A stretch of 64,000 bases of DNA, from NCBI RefSeq assembly GCF_039645585.1, contig NZ_CP147915.1, positions 1,302,001 to 1,366,000 of the forward strand, in the 5' to 3' direction. This document shows, piece by piece, positions 34,438 through 43,225 of this stretch; positions within the stretch are counted from its first letter, which is position 1; each line of letters begins with the position of its first letter. Source of the DNA: Sulfurimonas sp. HSL-1656. Its GTDB lineage: Bacteria; Campylobacterota; Campylobacteria; Campylobacterales; Sulfurimonadaceae. The position numbers were made by a program, and so were the translations under genes. The notes beneath the pieces are model-generated. The model was not told where the DNA came from, made no database searches, and worked only from the letters and a program-made list of their open reading frames with translations.

Positions 34438-36831
34438 ATGAGCACGGAGCTGATCAGACTGCCCGTCGTCGTCATCAAGGTCGCCGATGACGACGGCTCG
34501 CACTATGCAGGCGACGCATTTTCAGACGACACGGTCAGGGCGCTGATCGAGGACACCAATGCCATCTACGAACCCGATGTGGGGATCCGGCTGATTTTGC
34601 AGAAGATCAGCACCCTCAACAACACGCTGATCAACCGTGTGGCGGACTGGAGCATGGAGTGCCCCGATGCGGAGGCGACGATCCCGCACCCTGACCCTGC
34701 TTTCGCCGGTTACCGCCTGAGCCCTTCGCAGCATGCGGCCTACAGCTATGCGGCCAAACACTACCCCGACAAGATCGTCATTTACGTCCGCCGCCGGACC
34801 GCCGTCAGGGTACTCGTCGATTCGGGTTACCCCAAACCACTTGACGGGAACTGGCCCGGACTCCCCGCCGCGTTCAAGCAGGGGATCGACGCCGCCCTGC
34901 TTCGGCAGGACAACGGCAAGATCTACCTCTTCAAAGGAAGCGAATACGTCCGGTTTTCCAGCGTCGGCGCCGGCGTCGATCCGGGCTACCCCAAGCCCAT
35001 CGCCAACCACTGGCCGGGCCTCCCGGCTTCCTTTCAACAGGGCATCGATGCCGCGCTGTGGCGGGAGAGTAACAGCTGCGTGTACCTCTTCAAAGGGAGC
35101 GAATACGTCCGTTTCACAAACGTCAGTGCCGGCGTCGACCCGGGATACCCGAAAAAGATTGCCGACCACTGGCCGGGCCTTCCGCCCGCCTTCCGGCAGG
35201 AGATCGATGCCGCGCTCTACTACAAACCCACCGGACAGATCTATTTTTTCAAAAATGACGAATACGTCCGCTTCTCCAGCGTCAGTGCAGGCGTGGACGC
35301 CGGCTACCCGCAGGCCATCAAAAACAACTGGCGCGGTCTCCCGGAGGTATTTGAGCAGGGTATCCAGGCGGCCCTCTGGCGGGAGAGCAACGGCTGTACC
35401 TACCTCTTCAAAAACGGCGAGTATGTCCGGTACTCGAAGGCGTGCGACATCGTCGACGAAGGCGGCGGCGGTTTCTCGCACAAAGATATGAATTTTGTCG
35501 CACTGAGCCCATGGGCGGCGACGGGTACGCTGGGCGTCATGGTCTACGCCGGCGGCCCCACCCCCGCCCAGGCGCCCCACGTCTTCCTGGCCCATGAGCT
35601 CGGCCACTATTTCGACCTGACCCATACCATGCGCAACGACTCCCCCGAAACAATGGCCGTCGCGATGCAGCAGCTCGACGACTACTGCCGGCAGCACTAT
35701 CCCGACCCCAAAAACGTCCCCGAAAACATCGCGGACCTCGTTTGGGATATGGACACCCTGACGGATACCTCAGGCGATCCGGGCGCCACACTGTACATGC
35801 AGGCGCTCTTCGGTACAGACCTGCCATCCGCCACCGCCAATCCCTGTATCGGCGCGGGCGAGTTCACCGTCCACTCGGACTACTGCGGCAGGGATTTTAC
35901 CGCGACACCGCCGCGCGACAACGTGATGAGCTACACGGCGCAATGCCCCTATCTCCCCGGCAACACCACCGGGCAGACGCGGGCACGGATTACGCCGCAG
36001 CAGCGGGCCATCATCCACGCGTCGCTGAAAACCTGGCGCAAAAACCTGCAGCAGCTGCCGGCGGGCCATGACCGCTACAACGCCGTCTGGATCAAGTCGA
36101 ACGAGGACCGTCCCGTCGTCTGGGCCTGGAAACGGGCCGACTTCGACAAGCTGAAAAAAGAGTATGATGCAAAAGGGTTCCGCCTGGATGAGCTCAACGC
36201 CTTTGTCCTGCCCGGCGGCGAGGTGCGCTACAACGCCGTCTGGATCAAATCGCACGAGGATCGGCCCGCCGTCTGGGCATGGAAACGCGCCGACTTCGAC
36301 AAACTGTACACCGAGTACTACGCAAAGGGGTACCGGTTGGCGTCGCTCAACGCCTTCATGCTCTCCGACGGCATTGAGCGCTTCAACGCCATCTGGATCA
36401 AATCGCACGAAGACCGCCCTGCGGTCTGGGCCTGGAAACGTGCCGATTTCGATAAGCTCTACGCCGAGTACCATGAGAAAGGGTTCCGCCTGATCGATCT
36501 CAATACGTTCGTCTACCCGGGCGGAGAGGAGCGCTACAACGCCGTCTGGATCAAATCGGACGACGACAGGCCCGCCGTCTGGGCCTGGAAGCGGGCCGAC
36601 TTCGACAAGCTGTACACCGAGTATGACACGAAAGGGTACCGTCCGGAACGCCTCAACACTTTTCTCGGCGCCGACGGCGAACTGCGCTACAACGCCCTCT
36701 GGGTCAAATCCGGGGGCAGCAGCAGAAAGGCCCTGTGGGAGTGGGTACGCTGGGACTTCGAGAGCCGCCACGACACGCTGCACGCCAAGGGCTACCGCCT
36801 CTACCGTCTGGGCTGCAGCGTCCTGCCCTAG
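34438..36831 (+). CDS. Metzincin-like metalloprotease with hemopexin-type repeats and a tandem-repeat tail
   Basis: The 797-residue protein starts behind AGGAGGAGG. Residues 1-118 look like the first half of a metallopeptidase domain. Residues 119-335 hold four hemopexin-like repeats (YLFKGSEYVRFS..GVDPGYPKPI..HWPGLP, each about 50 residues). The zinc motif HELGHYFDLTH follows at 386-396, with a Met-turn-like NVMSYT at 495-500. Residues 546-797 are five repeats of about 52 residues with the core RYNAVWIKS..DRPAVWAWKRADFDKLY, resembling the bacterial tandem repeat domain family. No signal peptide is evident, so export would need a non-classical route. Hemopexin repeats inside a protease domain are highly unusual. 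Confidence 0.8.
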   Translation: MSTELIRLPVVVIKVADDDGSHYAGDAFSDDTVRALIEDTNAIYEPDVGIRLILQKISTLNNTLINRVADWSMECPDAEATIPHPDPAFAGYRLSPSQHAAYSYAAKHYPDKIVIYVRRRTAVRVLVDSGYPKPLDGNWPGLPAAFKQGIDAALLRQDNGKIYLFKGSEYVRFSSVGAGVDPGYPKPIANHWPGLPASFQQGIDAALWRESNSCVYLFKGSEYVRFTNVSAGVDPGYPKKIADHWPGLPPAFRQEIDAALYYKPTGQIYFFKNDEYVRFSSVSAGVDAGYPQAIKNNWRGLPEVFEQGIQAALWRESNGCTYLFKNGEYVRYSKACDIVDEGGGGFSHKDMNFVALSPWAATGTLGVMVYAGGPTPAQAPHVFLAHELGHYFDLTHTMRNDSPETMAVAMQQLDDYCRQHYPDPKNVPENIADLVWDMDTLTDTSGDPGATLYMQALFGTDLPSATANPCIGAGEFTVHSDYCGRDFTATPPRDNVMSYTAQCPYLPGNTTGQTRARITPQQRAIIHASLKTWRKNLQQLPAGHDRYNAVWIKSNEDRPVVWAWKRADFDKLKKEYDAKGFRLDELNAFVLPGGEVRYNAVWIKSHEDRPAVWAWKRADFDKLYTEYYAKGYRLASLNAFMLSDGIERFNAIWIKSHEDRPAVWAWKRADFDKLYAEYHEKGFRLIDLNTFVYPGGEERYNAVWIKSDDDRPAVWAWKRADFDKLYTEYDTKGYRPERLNTFLGADGELRYNALWVKSGGSSRKALWEWVRWDFESRHDTLHAKGYRLYRLGCSVLP
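36073..36828 (+). repeat. Five tandem ~156-bp coding repeats
   Basis: The 3' third of the protease gene is made of direct repeats about 156 bases long, each coding for one 52-residue unit. The central units are nearly identical in protein and similar in DNA (for example at 36227, 36383 and 36533), while the last has diverged. Such DNA can expand or contract by recombination. Confidence 0.75.
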
Positions 36832-36845
36832 CCGCCTTCTTCAAT

Positions 36846-36874
36846 GGCGCAGGTTACCTGCAGACACCTGCGCC
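36846..36874 (+). terminator. Likely terminator of the protease gene
   Basis: GGCGCAGGT and ACCTGCGCC form a perfect 9-bp stem around an 11-base loop, 15 bases past the stop codon, followed by pyrimidine-rich CTTCTTGTT. The U-tract is interrupted. Confidence 0.6.
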
Positions 36875-36933
36875 CTTCTTGTTAATTGCCTTTTAAACGC
36901 TATGCTTTGCTCTTAAGATGCCAAAGGACGGAA

Positions 36934-37602
36934 ATGGATACATTGGATGCACTCCTCGAACGCAGATCGGTGCGGGCGTTCCTGGACAAGGCGGTGGACA
37001 GAGAGACCATTGAAACGCTCCTTGAACATGCAAGTCATGCCCCCTCCGGTGTCAACATGCAGCCGTGGAGCGTCTGTGTCGTCGGCGGCAGCATGAAAAA
37101 GCTTATTGAAACAAGGATTATTAAGGCCTTCGAGGCGGGTGAAAAAGCCCGCATGGACTATAGCTACTACCCGCAACAGTGGGAGGAGCCCTACCGGAGC
37201 CGGCGCAAAGAGACGGGCCTGCTGATGTACCGGACGCTGGGCATTGCCAAAGAGGACAGAGCGGCGCAGGCCGAACAGTGGAAAGCCAACTACAGGGCCT
37301 TCGACGCCCCGGTCGTGCTCTACTTTTTTATCGATGCCGCCCTGGAAAAGGGCTCCTGGCTCGATTACGGCATGTTCCTGCAGTCCCTCATGCTCGCGGC
37401 GACATCCCTCGGGCTGGGAAGCTGCCCGCAGGCCGCCCTGGCCGAATACCCCGATATCGTCCGCGAAGAACTGGGCATTGGAAGCGACAAGACCCTGCTG
37501 TGCGGCATGGCCCTGGGCTACGAGGATAAGACGGCCCCGATCAACGGCTACCGGACGCCACGAGTCCCCCTCGACGCGTTCGCCGCGTTCTACGATGTCT
37601 GA
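36934..37602 (+). CDS. Nitroreductase-family flavoprotein
   Basis: The 222-residue protein has the nitroreductase N-terminal motif ALLERRSVRAFLDKAVDRETIE. FMN-contacting SHAPSGVNMQPW and a C-terminal LGSCPQAALAEYP/LLCGMALGYED follow, all standard for the NfsB/FRP fold. The start at ATG 36934 is set by AAAGGACGG. Family members reduce quinones, nitro compounds or flavins with NAD(P)H; the true substrate cannot be inferred. It lies between the protease and a drug-exporter gene, with no evident pathway partner. Confidence 0.86.
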   Translation: MDTLDALLERRSVRAFLDKAVDRETIETLLEHASHAPSGVNMQPWSVCVVGGSMKKLIETRIIKAFEAGEKARMDYSYYPQQWEEPYRSRRKETGLLMYRTLGIAKEDRAAQAEQWKANYRAFDAPVVLYFFIDAALEKGSWLDYGMFLQSLMLAATSLGLGSCPQAALAEYPDIVREELGIGSDKTLLCGMALGYEDKTAPINGYRTPRVPLDAFAAFYDV

Positions 37603-37670
37603 AGCTGAAAGTATCGTTCCGGTGTGTCGCACCGTCCGGGCCTGAAGCCGATCCGTGGTAAAAAGTTAGA

Positions 37671-38900
37671 ATGAAACCGCAGACACCCCGCCCCTCCTTT
37701 AAAGAGTTTGTCCTTCTGATGAGCCTGATGACCGCCGCGGCGGCCCTGGCTATCGATGCCGTCATGCCTGCGCTCAGCACCATCGGCATGGCCCTGCAGG
37801 TGCAGACCGACAACGACCGCCAGCTCATCATCTCCCTGCTCTTTGCGGGGATGGCCCTGGGGCAGCTGCTCTACGGGCCGCTCAGCGACAGCTTCGGGCG
37901 GAAGCGTGCCATCTACGTCGGGTTCGGCCTCTACATCGCTGGGTCCCTTATCGCCCTGCTCAGTCCGAACCTGACCGTCATGCTCTTCGGCCGCTTTTTG
38001 CAGGGGCTAGGTGCCGCCGGGCCGCGCATCGTCTCCGTGGCCCTCATCCGCGATCTCTACGAAGGGCGTATGATGGCACGGGTGATGTCTTTTGTCATGA
38101 GCATCTTCATCTTCGTACCCGCCGTCGCCCCGGCGCTGGGCGAAGGCCTGCTCTACCTCTGGGGATGGCAGGCGATCTTCGGGCTCTTCATTGCCGTCGC
38201 CGCAGTGACGCTGGTCTGGTTCATCCTGCGCCAGCCCGAGACGCTGCCATTAGAGCGACGCATCCCCCTCTCGCCCGCACGTATCCTTACCGGCATTGTA
38301 GAGACCTGCAGGAACCGCACCGCCCTGGGCTATACCGTCGCCATGGGGCTGGTGTTCAGCGTCTTCATGGGCTATCTCAGCTCTGCCGAACAGATCTTCC
38401 GCGACACCTACGGCACCGGCGAGCTCTTTGCCCTCTACTTCGGCATCTTCGCCCTCTCCATCGGCCTCGCCTCCTACCTCAATGCGCGGCTGGTGATGCG
38501 CTACGGCATGCGGCCGCTCAGCTCCTCGGCGCTCGCGGCCCTCACCCTCGTCTCGCTCCTCTATTTCGCCTATGCCTATGCCCATGACGGGGTGCCGCCG
38601 TTTGGGACCTTCATGCTCTACGGCCTCGTTACCTTCTTCTGCTTCGGCCTGCTCTTTGGCAACCTCAATGCCATGGCGATGGAGCCGCTGGGGCACATTG
38701 CCGGCATCGGGGCCGCGGTCGTCGGTTCGCTCTCGACCTTCATCGCCCTGCCTATCGGCGTGACCATAGGCCGCCTCTACGACGGCGGCATCCTCGCCCT
38801 CGTCGGGGGCTTCGCCCTCCTCGGCGCCGCCGGGCTTGCCGTCGTACGCCGCACCGGCCACGAGGAGATGCAGCGCGTCCCCGTCCCAACCGACGACTGA
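37671..38900 (+). CDS. Bcr/CflA-type MFS multidrug exporter
   Basis: The 409-residue membrane protein has twelve predicted helices. Its MFS signature sits between helices 2 and 3 (GQLLYGPLSDSFGRKRA), and the Bcr/CflA-type GRFLQGLGAAGPRIVSVALIRDLYEG follows. These proton antiporters export drugs such as bicyclomycin or other small molecules, including sulphonamides and dipeptides. It stands 68 bases after the nitroreductase gene, possibly in one transcript. Confidence 0.87.
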   Translation: MKPQTPRPSFKEFVLLMSLMTAAAALAIDAVMPALSTIGMALQVQTDNDRQLIISLLFAGMALGQLLYGPLSDSFGRKRAIYVGFGLYIAGSLIALLSPNLTVMLFGRFLQGLGAAGPRIVSVALIRDLYEGRMMARVMSFVMSIFIFVPAVAPALGEGLLYLWGWQAIFGLFIAVAAVTLVWFILRQPETLPLERRIPLSPARILTGIVETCRNRTALGYTVAMGLVFSVFMGYLSSAEQIFRDTYGTGELFALYFGIFALSIGLASYLNARLVMRYGMRPLSSSALAALTLVSLLYFAYAYAHDGVPPFGTFMLYGLVTFFCFGLLFGNLNAMAMEPLGHIAGIGAAVVGSLSTFIALPIGVTIGRLYDGGILALVGGFALLGAAGLAVVRRTGHEEMQRVPVPTDD

Positions 38901-38997
38901 AGCCGGCAGTTACATATTAATTAATATACTATATAGTCCGTGCCCTTTCGGGAGCTTTTTTTGCATTGGTGCGGCACAATACGGCAAAAGGAGTCCC

Positions 38998-39459
38998 ATG
39001 GAAACGCACAAGGACAGAGTCTTCCTCCGAGGCCGCGGGGGAAGCGACGCGGCACACCAGGCCGACGAGGCACTTTACCACGAGCTGCTCGTCCGCCACG
39101 GCGAGCTTGAACGCACGACGCAGAAAACGGCGGCGGGGATCGAAACGGTCACCCGCGTCACCTCCGGGGACACCAAGCTCGTCAGCGTCCTGCACGAACA
39201 TGTCGTCGGCATGAAGAAGCGCTACGACGGCGGCCGGGCCGTACGCTCCTGGGACCCCCTTTTCGTCGAGCTCTTCGACAACCGCGACGCCATGACGCTG
39301 GCGTGGGAGATGCTCGCAGACGGCATCAAGGTCACCCTCACTTCGGACGATCCCGCTGTCGTCGATATTATCCACCGCCACGACGAGACCCTGCAGATGT
39401 TCGTACAGTACGGCCTGCAGGCCTCACGCCACGAAAGTCCCTACCGCCCGGAGGCGTAA
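38998..39459 (+). CDS. Hypothetical 153-aa helical protein
   Basis: The protein starts at ATG 38998 behind AAAGGAG. It is charged and mostly helical, with many His (for example YHELLVRHGELER, HEHVVGMKKRY and DIIHRHDETLQ). No membrane or signal segment is present and I recognise no family. The His-rich helices could bind a metal or haem, but this is speculation. It stands alone, with an AT-rich palindrome and a TATACT box at about 38925 upstream. Confidence 0.6.
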   Translation: METHKDRVFLRGRGGSDAAHQADEALYHELLVRHGELERTTQKTAAGIETVTRVTSGDTKLVSVLHEHVVGMKKRYDGGRAVRSWDPLFVELFDNRDAMTLAWEMLADGIKVTLTSDDPAVVDIIHRHDETLQMFVQYGLQASRHESPYRPEA

Positions 39460-39469
39460 AGCGGCAAAA

Positions 39470-39488
39470 GTCCGGACGACAACCGGAC
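39470..39488 (+). terminator. Weak hairpin after the 153-aa hypothetical gene
   Basis: GTCCGG-ACGACAA-CCGGAC forms a 6-bp stem 10 bases past the stop, but the T-run lies about 20 bases further on, so termination here is doubtful. Confidence 0.3.
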
Positions 39489-39564
39489 ACGACGCCACCT
39501 GGCATCTTTTTTGCAAACTGCCGCGTCATGAAAACACCAACTACCAACCACAAGAATTAGACCG

Positions 39565-40020
39565 ATGCGGTGGCAATGGTCATTGTACGATCGGCTCTCC
39601 CCCATGGAGATCCTGGAGATCATGAAGCTCCGGCAGGCCGTTTTTGTCGTGGAGCAGGAGTGCGCCTATCAGGATGCGGACGATCTTGATCCGCTTTCGT
39701 GGCACCTCACGGGGTGGGAAGAAGATGCCCACGGCAAACGGCTCGTCGCCTATCTGCGCGTCGTCTCCCCCGGCAATAAGTTCGAGGAACCCTCCATCGG
39801 GCGCGTCATCACGCCGATAGCGCTGCGCGGCAGGGGTCTGGGCAAAGCGCTGATGCACGAAGCGATAAAGAGGATCCCCTCGCTCTACCGGCAGGCATCC
39901 ATAAGGATCTCCGCGCAGCAGCGCATGGAGCCCTTTTATGCCGGGTTCGGTTTCGAAACGGTTTCAGCCCCCTACGACGAAGACGGCATTCCCCACGTAG
40001 AAATGCTGCGGGGACCCTAG
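39565..40020 (+). CDS. ElaA-like GNAT N-acetyltransferase
   Basis: The 151-residue protein matches the ElaA subgroup of the GNAT fold: LSPMEILEIMKLRQAVFVVEQECAYQDADDLD at the start, then a strand pair and the acetyl-CoA-binding GRVITPIALRGRGLGKALMHEAI. The acceptor substrate of ElaA is not known with certainty. A tiny in-frame-unrelated open frame lies just upstream and is not considered a gene. Confidence 0.85.
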   Translation: MRWQWSLYDRLSPMEILEIMKLRQAVFVVEQECAYQDADDLDPLSWHLTGWEEDAHGKRLVAYLRVVSPGNKFEEPSIGRVITPIALRGRGLGKALMHEAIKRIPSLYRQASIRISAQQRMEPFYAGFGFETVSAPYDEDGIPHVEMLRGP

Positions 40021-40089
40021 AATACGGACTCTTTTCCTCCTATTAGCACATATATTGCATGTCCTGCCAAATACGCAAGGAGACAGGTC

Positions 40090-40620
40090 ATGCAAGAGCG
40101 TTCGTGGGAAGAGGAGCAATTCATCATCTGGAACAGTGCGCTTGGTCTCCGCGACTTCGTCATGATCGACCGCGTCGAAGGCGATGAAGGGAGCCGGGTC
40201 GCCTGGCTGGAAGAGCCCTACGAGATGGTCGGCCCCTTTGACTTTGACGAGTTCCTCTCCACGGGCTGCATCAGTTTTGCCGCCTGTGTCGTCATGTCAC
40301 GCCATAAATGGAACACAGAGCGCACGCAGCTGCTGCAGGAGTCCATGGAACGCCGCCGTAAAACCCAGGAGAAGGTGTTCGAGGACCTGGCACGCCGCAA
40401 CCGTCATAAACGGCGCCACGGCAGCCCCTTCCGGCAGATCAATGAGCGTGAGATGCGCGAACTCCTGGAGCTCCCTGTCGACGGGGAACTCGAAGTCACC
40501 CAGATCAAAGCCGCCTACCGCCGCCGCGCCAAAGAGGCGCACCCCGACGTCGGCGGCAGCCACGAGCTCTTCGTACAGATCACGGAAGCGCGCGACCTCC
40601 TGCTGGAACTCATAGCTTAA
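40090..40620 (+). CDS. Protein with a C-terminal J domain
   Basis: The 176-residue protein starts behind AAGGAGA. Its first 110 residues are not a known family. The last 50 (TQIKAAYRRRAKEAHPDVGGSHELFVQITEARDLLLE) form a J domain whose HPD tripeptide at about residues 152-154 would stimulate the ATPase of an Hsp70 such as DnaK. The domain is shorter at its N-terminal side than in DnaJ, and there is no zinc or client-binding module, so it is a specialised co-chaperone rather than DnaJ itself. Confidence 0.8.
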   Translation: MQERSWEEEQFIIWNSALGLRDFVMIDRVEGDEGSRVAWLEEPYEMVGPFDFDEFLSTGCISFAACVVMSRHKWNTERTQLLQESMERRRKTQEKVFEDLARRNRHKRRHGSPFRQINEREMRELLELPVDGELEVTQIKAAYRRRAKEAHPDVGGSHELFVQITEARDLLLELIA

Positions 40621-40984
40621 AGCTAGCGCGCCTGGCGCAATTAGAGATTATCCCAATGCCCCTTACCGAAATGCATGGTCAGCCGGAATACGGTCATTAG
40701 TCCACCGAACATTACACTGTCAGAACCAAACGGTCATCATTCCCTTTATGTTCCCCTTTGGCAATATTTAGGGGATAATTTATGCTATATTGTTATCAAT
40801 CTGCATAAATAGAATTCGATCTTCTGGGTATTTTATAAATAAACCTAATACCATTCAGTAAGATTGCATTCGCTGCATGAGCGGTAACGTCGCGTTTGCG
40901 CCACAACCTTCTCAAGAAAGCAGCAGACTGGAGTCGGGAGATTCGAAACATGAATCACCGAACAGATGACGGGACGGGGACCGA
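40621..40984. other. 364-base intergenic stretch before the diguanylate cyclase
   Basis: The left part has no gene and only loosely repeated CGGTCAT words (near 40699 and 40731). AT-rich DNA around 40770-40845 is the probable promoter region. A 12-codon frame, MNHRTDDGTGTE (40950-40988), has GGGAG upstream, and its stop overlaps the ATG of the cyclase, so it may be a translational leader. No tRNA or terminator was found. Confidence 0.45.
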
Positions 40985-42505
40985 ATGAAAGAACAGCAGC
41001 CGGCCGATAGCATGAACGATTACGGCGACGACACTTTGCAAATGGAGCAGGCACGGGTGCTCTATTCCCATCTGCCCTCTTCGCTGGCCATGAGCGCCAT
41101 CCTCGCCGTCATACTGGTGGTGATTCAGGCGCCGGTCATCGATGCCGACGTGCGGTACGGATGGCTTGCCCTCCTCTTTTCCGTGCTGCTGGGCCGGACC
41201 ATCATGCTGATCGCCTGGCGGCGCACAGCCAAGATACATACCCCGGCCGATGCCGAACGCTGGCTGCTGTTTTTCCGCCTCGCACTTGTACTGACGGGCG
41301 TCTTCTGGGGGATCGGCGGTATCCTGCTGGTCCCTGCCGGGGATATCGACCATACGCTTTATGTCGCCTTCACCCTTGCCGGCATAAGTGCGGGAAGTGC
41401 AACGATCCTCGCGATCGACCGCAAATCGGTGATCGGATTCATCTTTCCCGTTTTATTGTCGCAGATCCTGCCGCTGGCCGCCATGGACGATCCGGTCTCC
41501 CAGGGGATGGCGGCGATGCTTTCGCTTTTCCTGCTCTTTTTGCTGCTCAGTGCCCGCCAGACTGGGCTCCGGCTCGAAGAGAACTTCAACCTGCGCGTCA
41601 AAGCGATGCAGAACGAAGCCCGGCTTTTGCAGATGCTCGAGAGCAGCCCTATTGCGACGCGCATCGCGGACCTCGCCACCAACAAAGTCGTCTTTGCCAA
41701 CAGCTGCTATAACGACCTGATCGAACTGCCGGCCCACAAAATCATCGGGGTACACCCCTCAAACTATTATGCCCACCCGAAGGAGTTCACCGAGATCGTC
41801 AAGAGCGTCTCCAAAGGTGAAAAGGTTGTCGACAAACTCATCGAGATCCGCTCGCCCGGCTCGTCCCAATGGATCAAATGGGTCCTGGCCTCTTACTTTC
41901 CGATAGAGTACCATGGCAAACCGGCAGTACTGGGATGGTTTTACGACATCACCGACCGCAAACTGGTTGAGGATGAGGTCGAACACGAGGCCTTCCACGA
42001 CATGCTGACCGGCCTGCCGAACCGTCTGCAGCTGCACAACCGGCTGCACAAGGCGATTTCCAACGCAGAGCGGAAACAGACCAGCCTCTCGTTGATGTTT
42101 ATCGATCTGGACAAATTCAAACCCGTCAACGATCGTTTCGGGCACGACATCGGCGACCTGCTGCTCAAGGCCGTCGCCGACCGCATCGTCGGATGCCTGC
42201 GCCAGTCCGACATGGCCGCACGCATCGGCGGTGACGAGTTCGTGGTCATGCTTTCGGGGGTCGGTAGCGAAAATACCGCCACGGTCATCGGGGAAAAGAT
42301 CCGGCATGTGCTGGAGATGCCGTTCGAGATCGAAGGGCTCACGCTCGAGATATCCTCGAGCATCGGGATTGCCGTCTACCCCAACCATGCCCAAAAAGAG
42401 GAGGATCTTCTCAAACGGGCGGACATCGCCATGTACAATGCCAAAGCCGGAGGCCGCAACAGCGTCGTCACCTACGCGCCAGGCATGCAGGGCGAAGGCA
42501 ATTGA
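40985..42505 (+). CDS. Membrane-bound PAS-GGDEF diguanylate cyclase
   Basis: The 506-residue protein has five or six N-terminal membrane helices (residues 33-190), a short coiled coil, a PAS-like domain (about 212-325) and a GGDEF domain (335-500). The active motif is GGDEF at 415-419. An intact inhibitory I-site R-x-x-D lies at 406-409, so it is expected to make cyclic di-GMP with product feedback. No EAL domain is present. It probably couples an unknown membrane or small-molecule signal to motility or biofilm behaviour. The start overlaps a possible 12-codon leader. Confidence 0.9.
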   Translation: MKEQQPADSMNDYGDDTLQMEQARVLYSHLPSSLAMSAILAVILVVIQAPVIDADVRYGWLALLFSVLLGRTIMLIAWRRTAKIHTPADAERWLLFFRLALVLTGVFWGIGGILLVPAGDIDHTLYVAFTLAGISAGSATILAIDRKSVIGFIFPVLLSQILPLAAMDDPVSQGMAAMLSLFLLFLLLSARQTGLRLEENFNLRVKAMQNEARLLQMLESSPIATRIADLATNKVVFANSCYNDLIELPAHKIIGVHPSNYYAHPKEFTEIVKSVSKGEKVVDKLIEIRSPGSSQWIKWVLASYFPIEYHGKPAVLGWFYDITDRKLVEDEVEHEAFHDMLTGLPNRLQLHNRLHKAISNAERKQTSLSLMFIDLDKFKPVNDRFGHDIGDLLLKAVADRIVGCLRQSDMAARIGGDEFVVMLSGVGSENTATVIGEKIRHVLEMPFEIEGLTLEISSSIGIAVYPNHAQKEEDLLKRADIAMYNAKAGGRNSVVTYAPGMQGEGN

Positions 42506-42692
42506 CCGCCGCCAGTAGCCTGTAAAAACTATTTTTTCTTCCCTCCTGTCGCCGTGATTCCCGGAAGAAAAAGAATTGCACTATAGAAATACTTTACATC
42601 TATATGTCTTTTTGTTAATACTAATGAGACACTATTCTGATAAAATATACAAAAATCAACAGTTTTTCGACCCCCTGAAGAAGGACTCCTCT

Positions 42693-43073
42693 ATGCTCAG
42701 AACCATTTTGCTCGGTACCGTTGCCCTCTGTAGCACAGGCGCGCTGCACGCCGTCGACCTGCAGATCACCACCCTTGAAGCAAAAGAGACCTTTCATATC
42801 ATCAACGCCTCCATGATCTGCGATGGGCAGAACATCGGCAGCAACCTCCTTTTCTTCCAGGGCGGCGCCCAGATCCAGTTACCGTTCAAATCGGTCACTT
42901 CGCTGACAATGGGCCAGTCAGAAGCCGGGTTCAACATCCAAACCAAAGACGGGAAAGAGACGACGGGGAACCGTATGTACTGCTCACTCTACCAGTGGAT
43001 CGGCGAAAACGAGTACGGTGGTTCCATCTCGATTCGCGGCGACAAGTGGGATGTAGTCAAGGTTCTAGACTGA
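42693..43073 (+). CDS. Hypothetical exported protein
   Basis: The 126-residue product starts at ATG 42693 behind AAGAAGGA. It has a signal peptide (MLRTILLGTVALCSTGALHA) and a mature part of mostly beta strands with two cysteines that could pair. I recognise no domain. The frame is open further upstream, but only from this start does the signal peptide sit at the N-terminus. Likely a small periplasmic protein. Confidence 0.65.
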   Translation: MLRTILLGTVALCSTGALHAVDLQITTLEAKETFHIINASMICDGQNIGSNLLFFQGGAQIQLPFKSVTSLTMGQSEAGFNIQTKDGKETTGNRMYCSLYQWIGENEYGGSISIRGDKWDVVKVLD

Positions 43074-43225
43074 TACATCATTGCGATACGAAAAATACAA
43101 AACATTTAACTCCGTTTAAAACAATGTAAATAGCGACAATAGTCTGCTAGAATGCATGCTAATCAGTAGTTAGGTTATTTAATAAATTTTAGTAAAGATG
43201 ATATTGCTATAAAGGGCTCTATAAA

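Noticed and set aside
38941-38975. Terminator after the Bcr/CflA gene
   Set aside because: CCC-TTTC-GGG has only 3-4 pairs before the T-run; not convincing as an intrinsic terminator.
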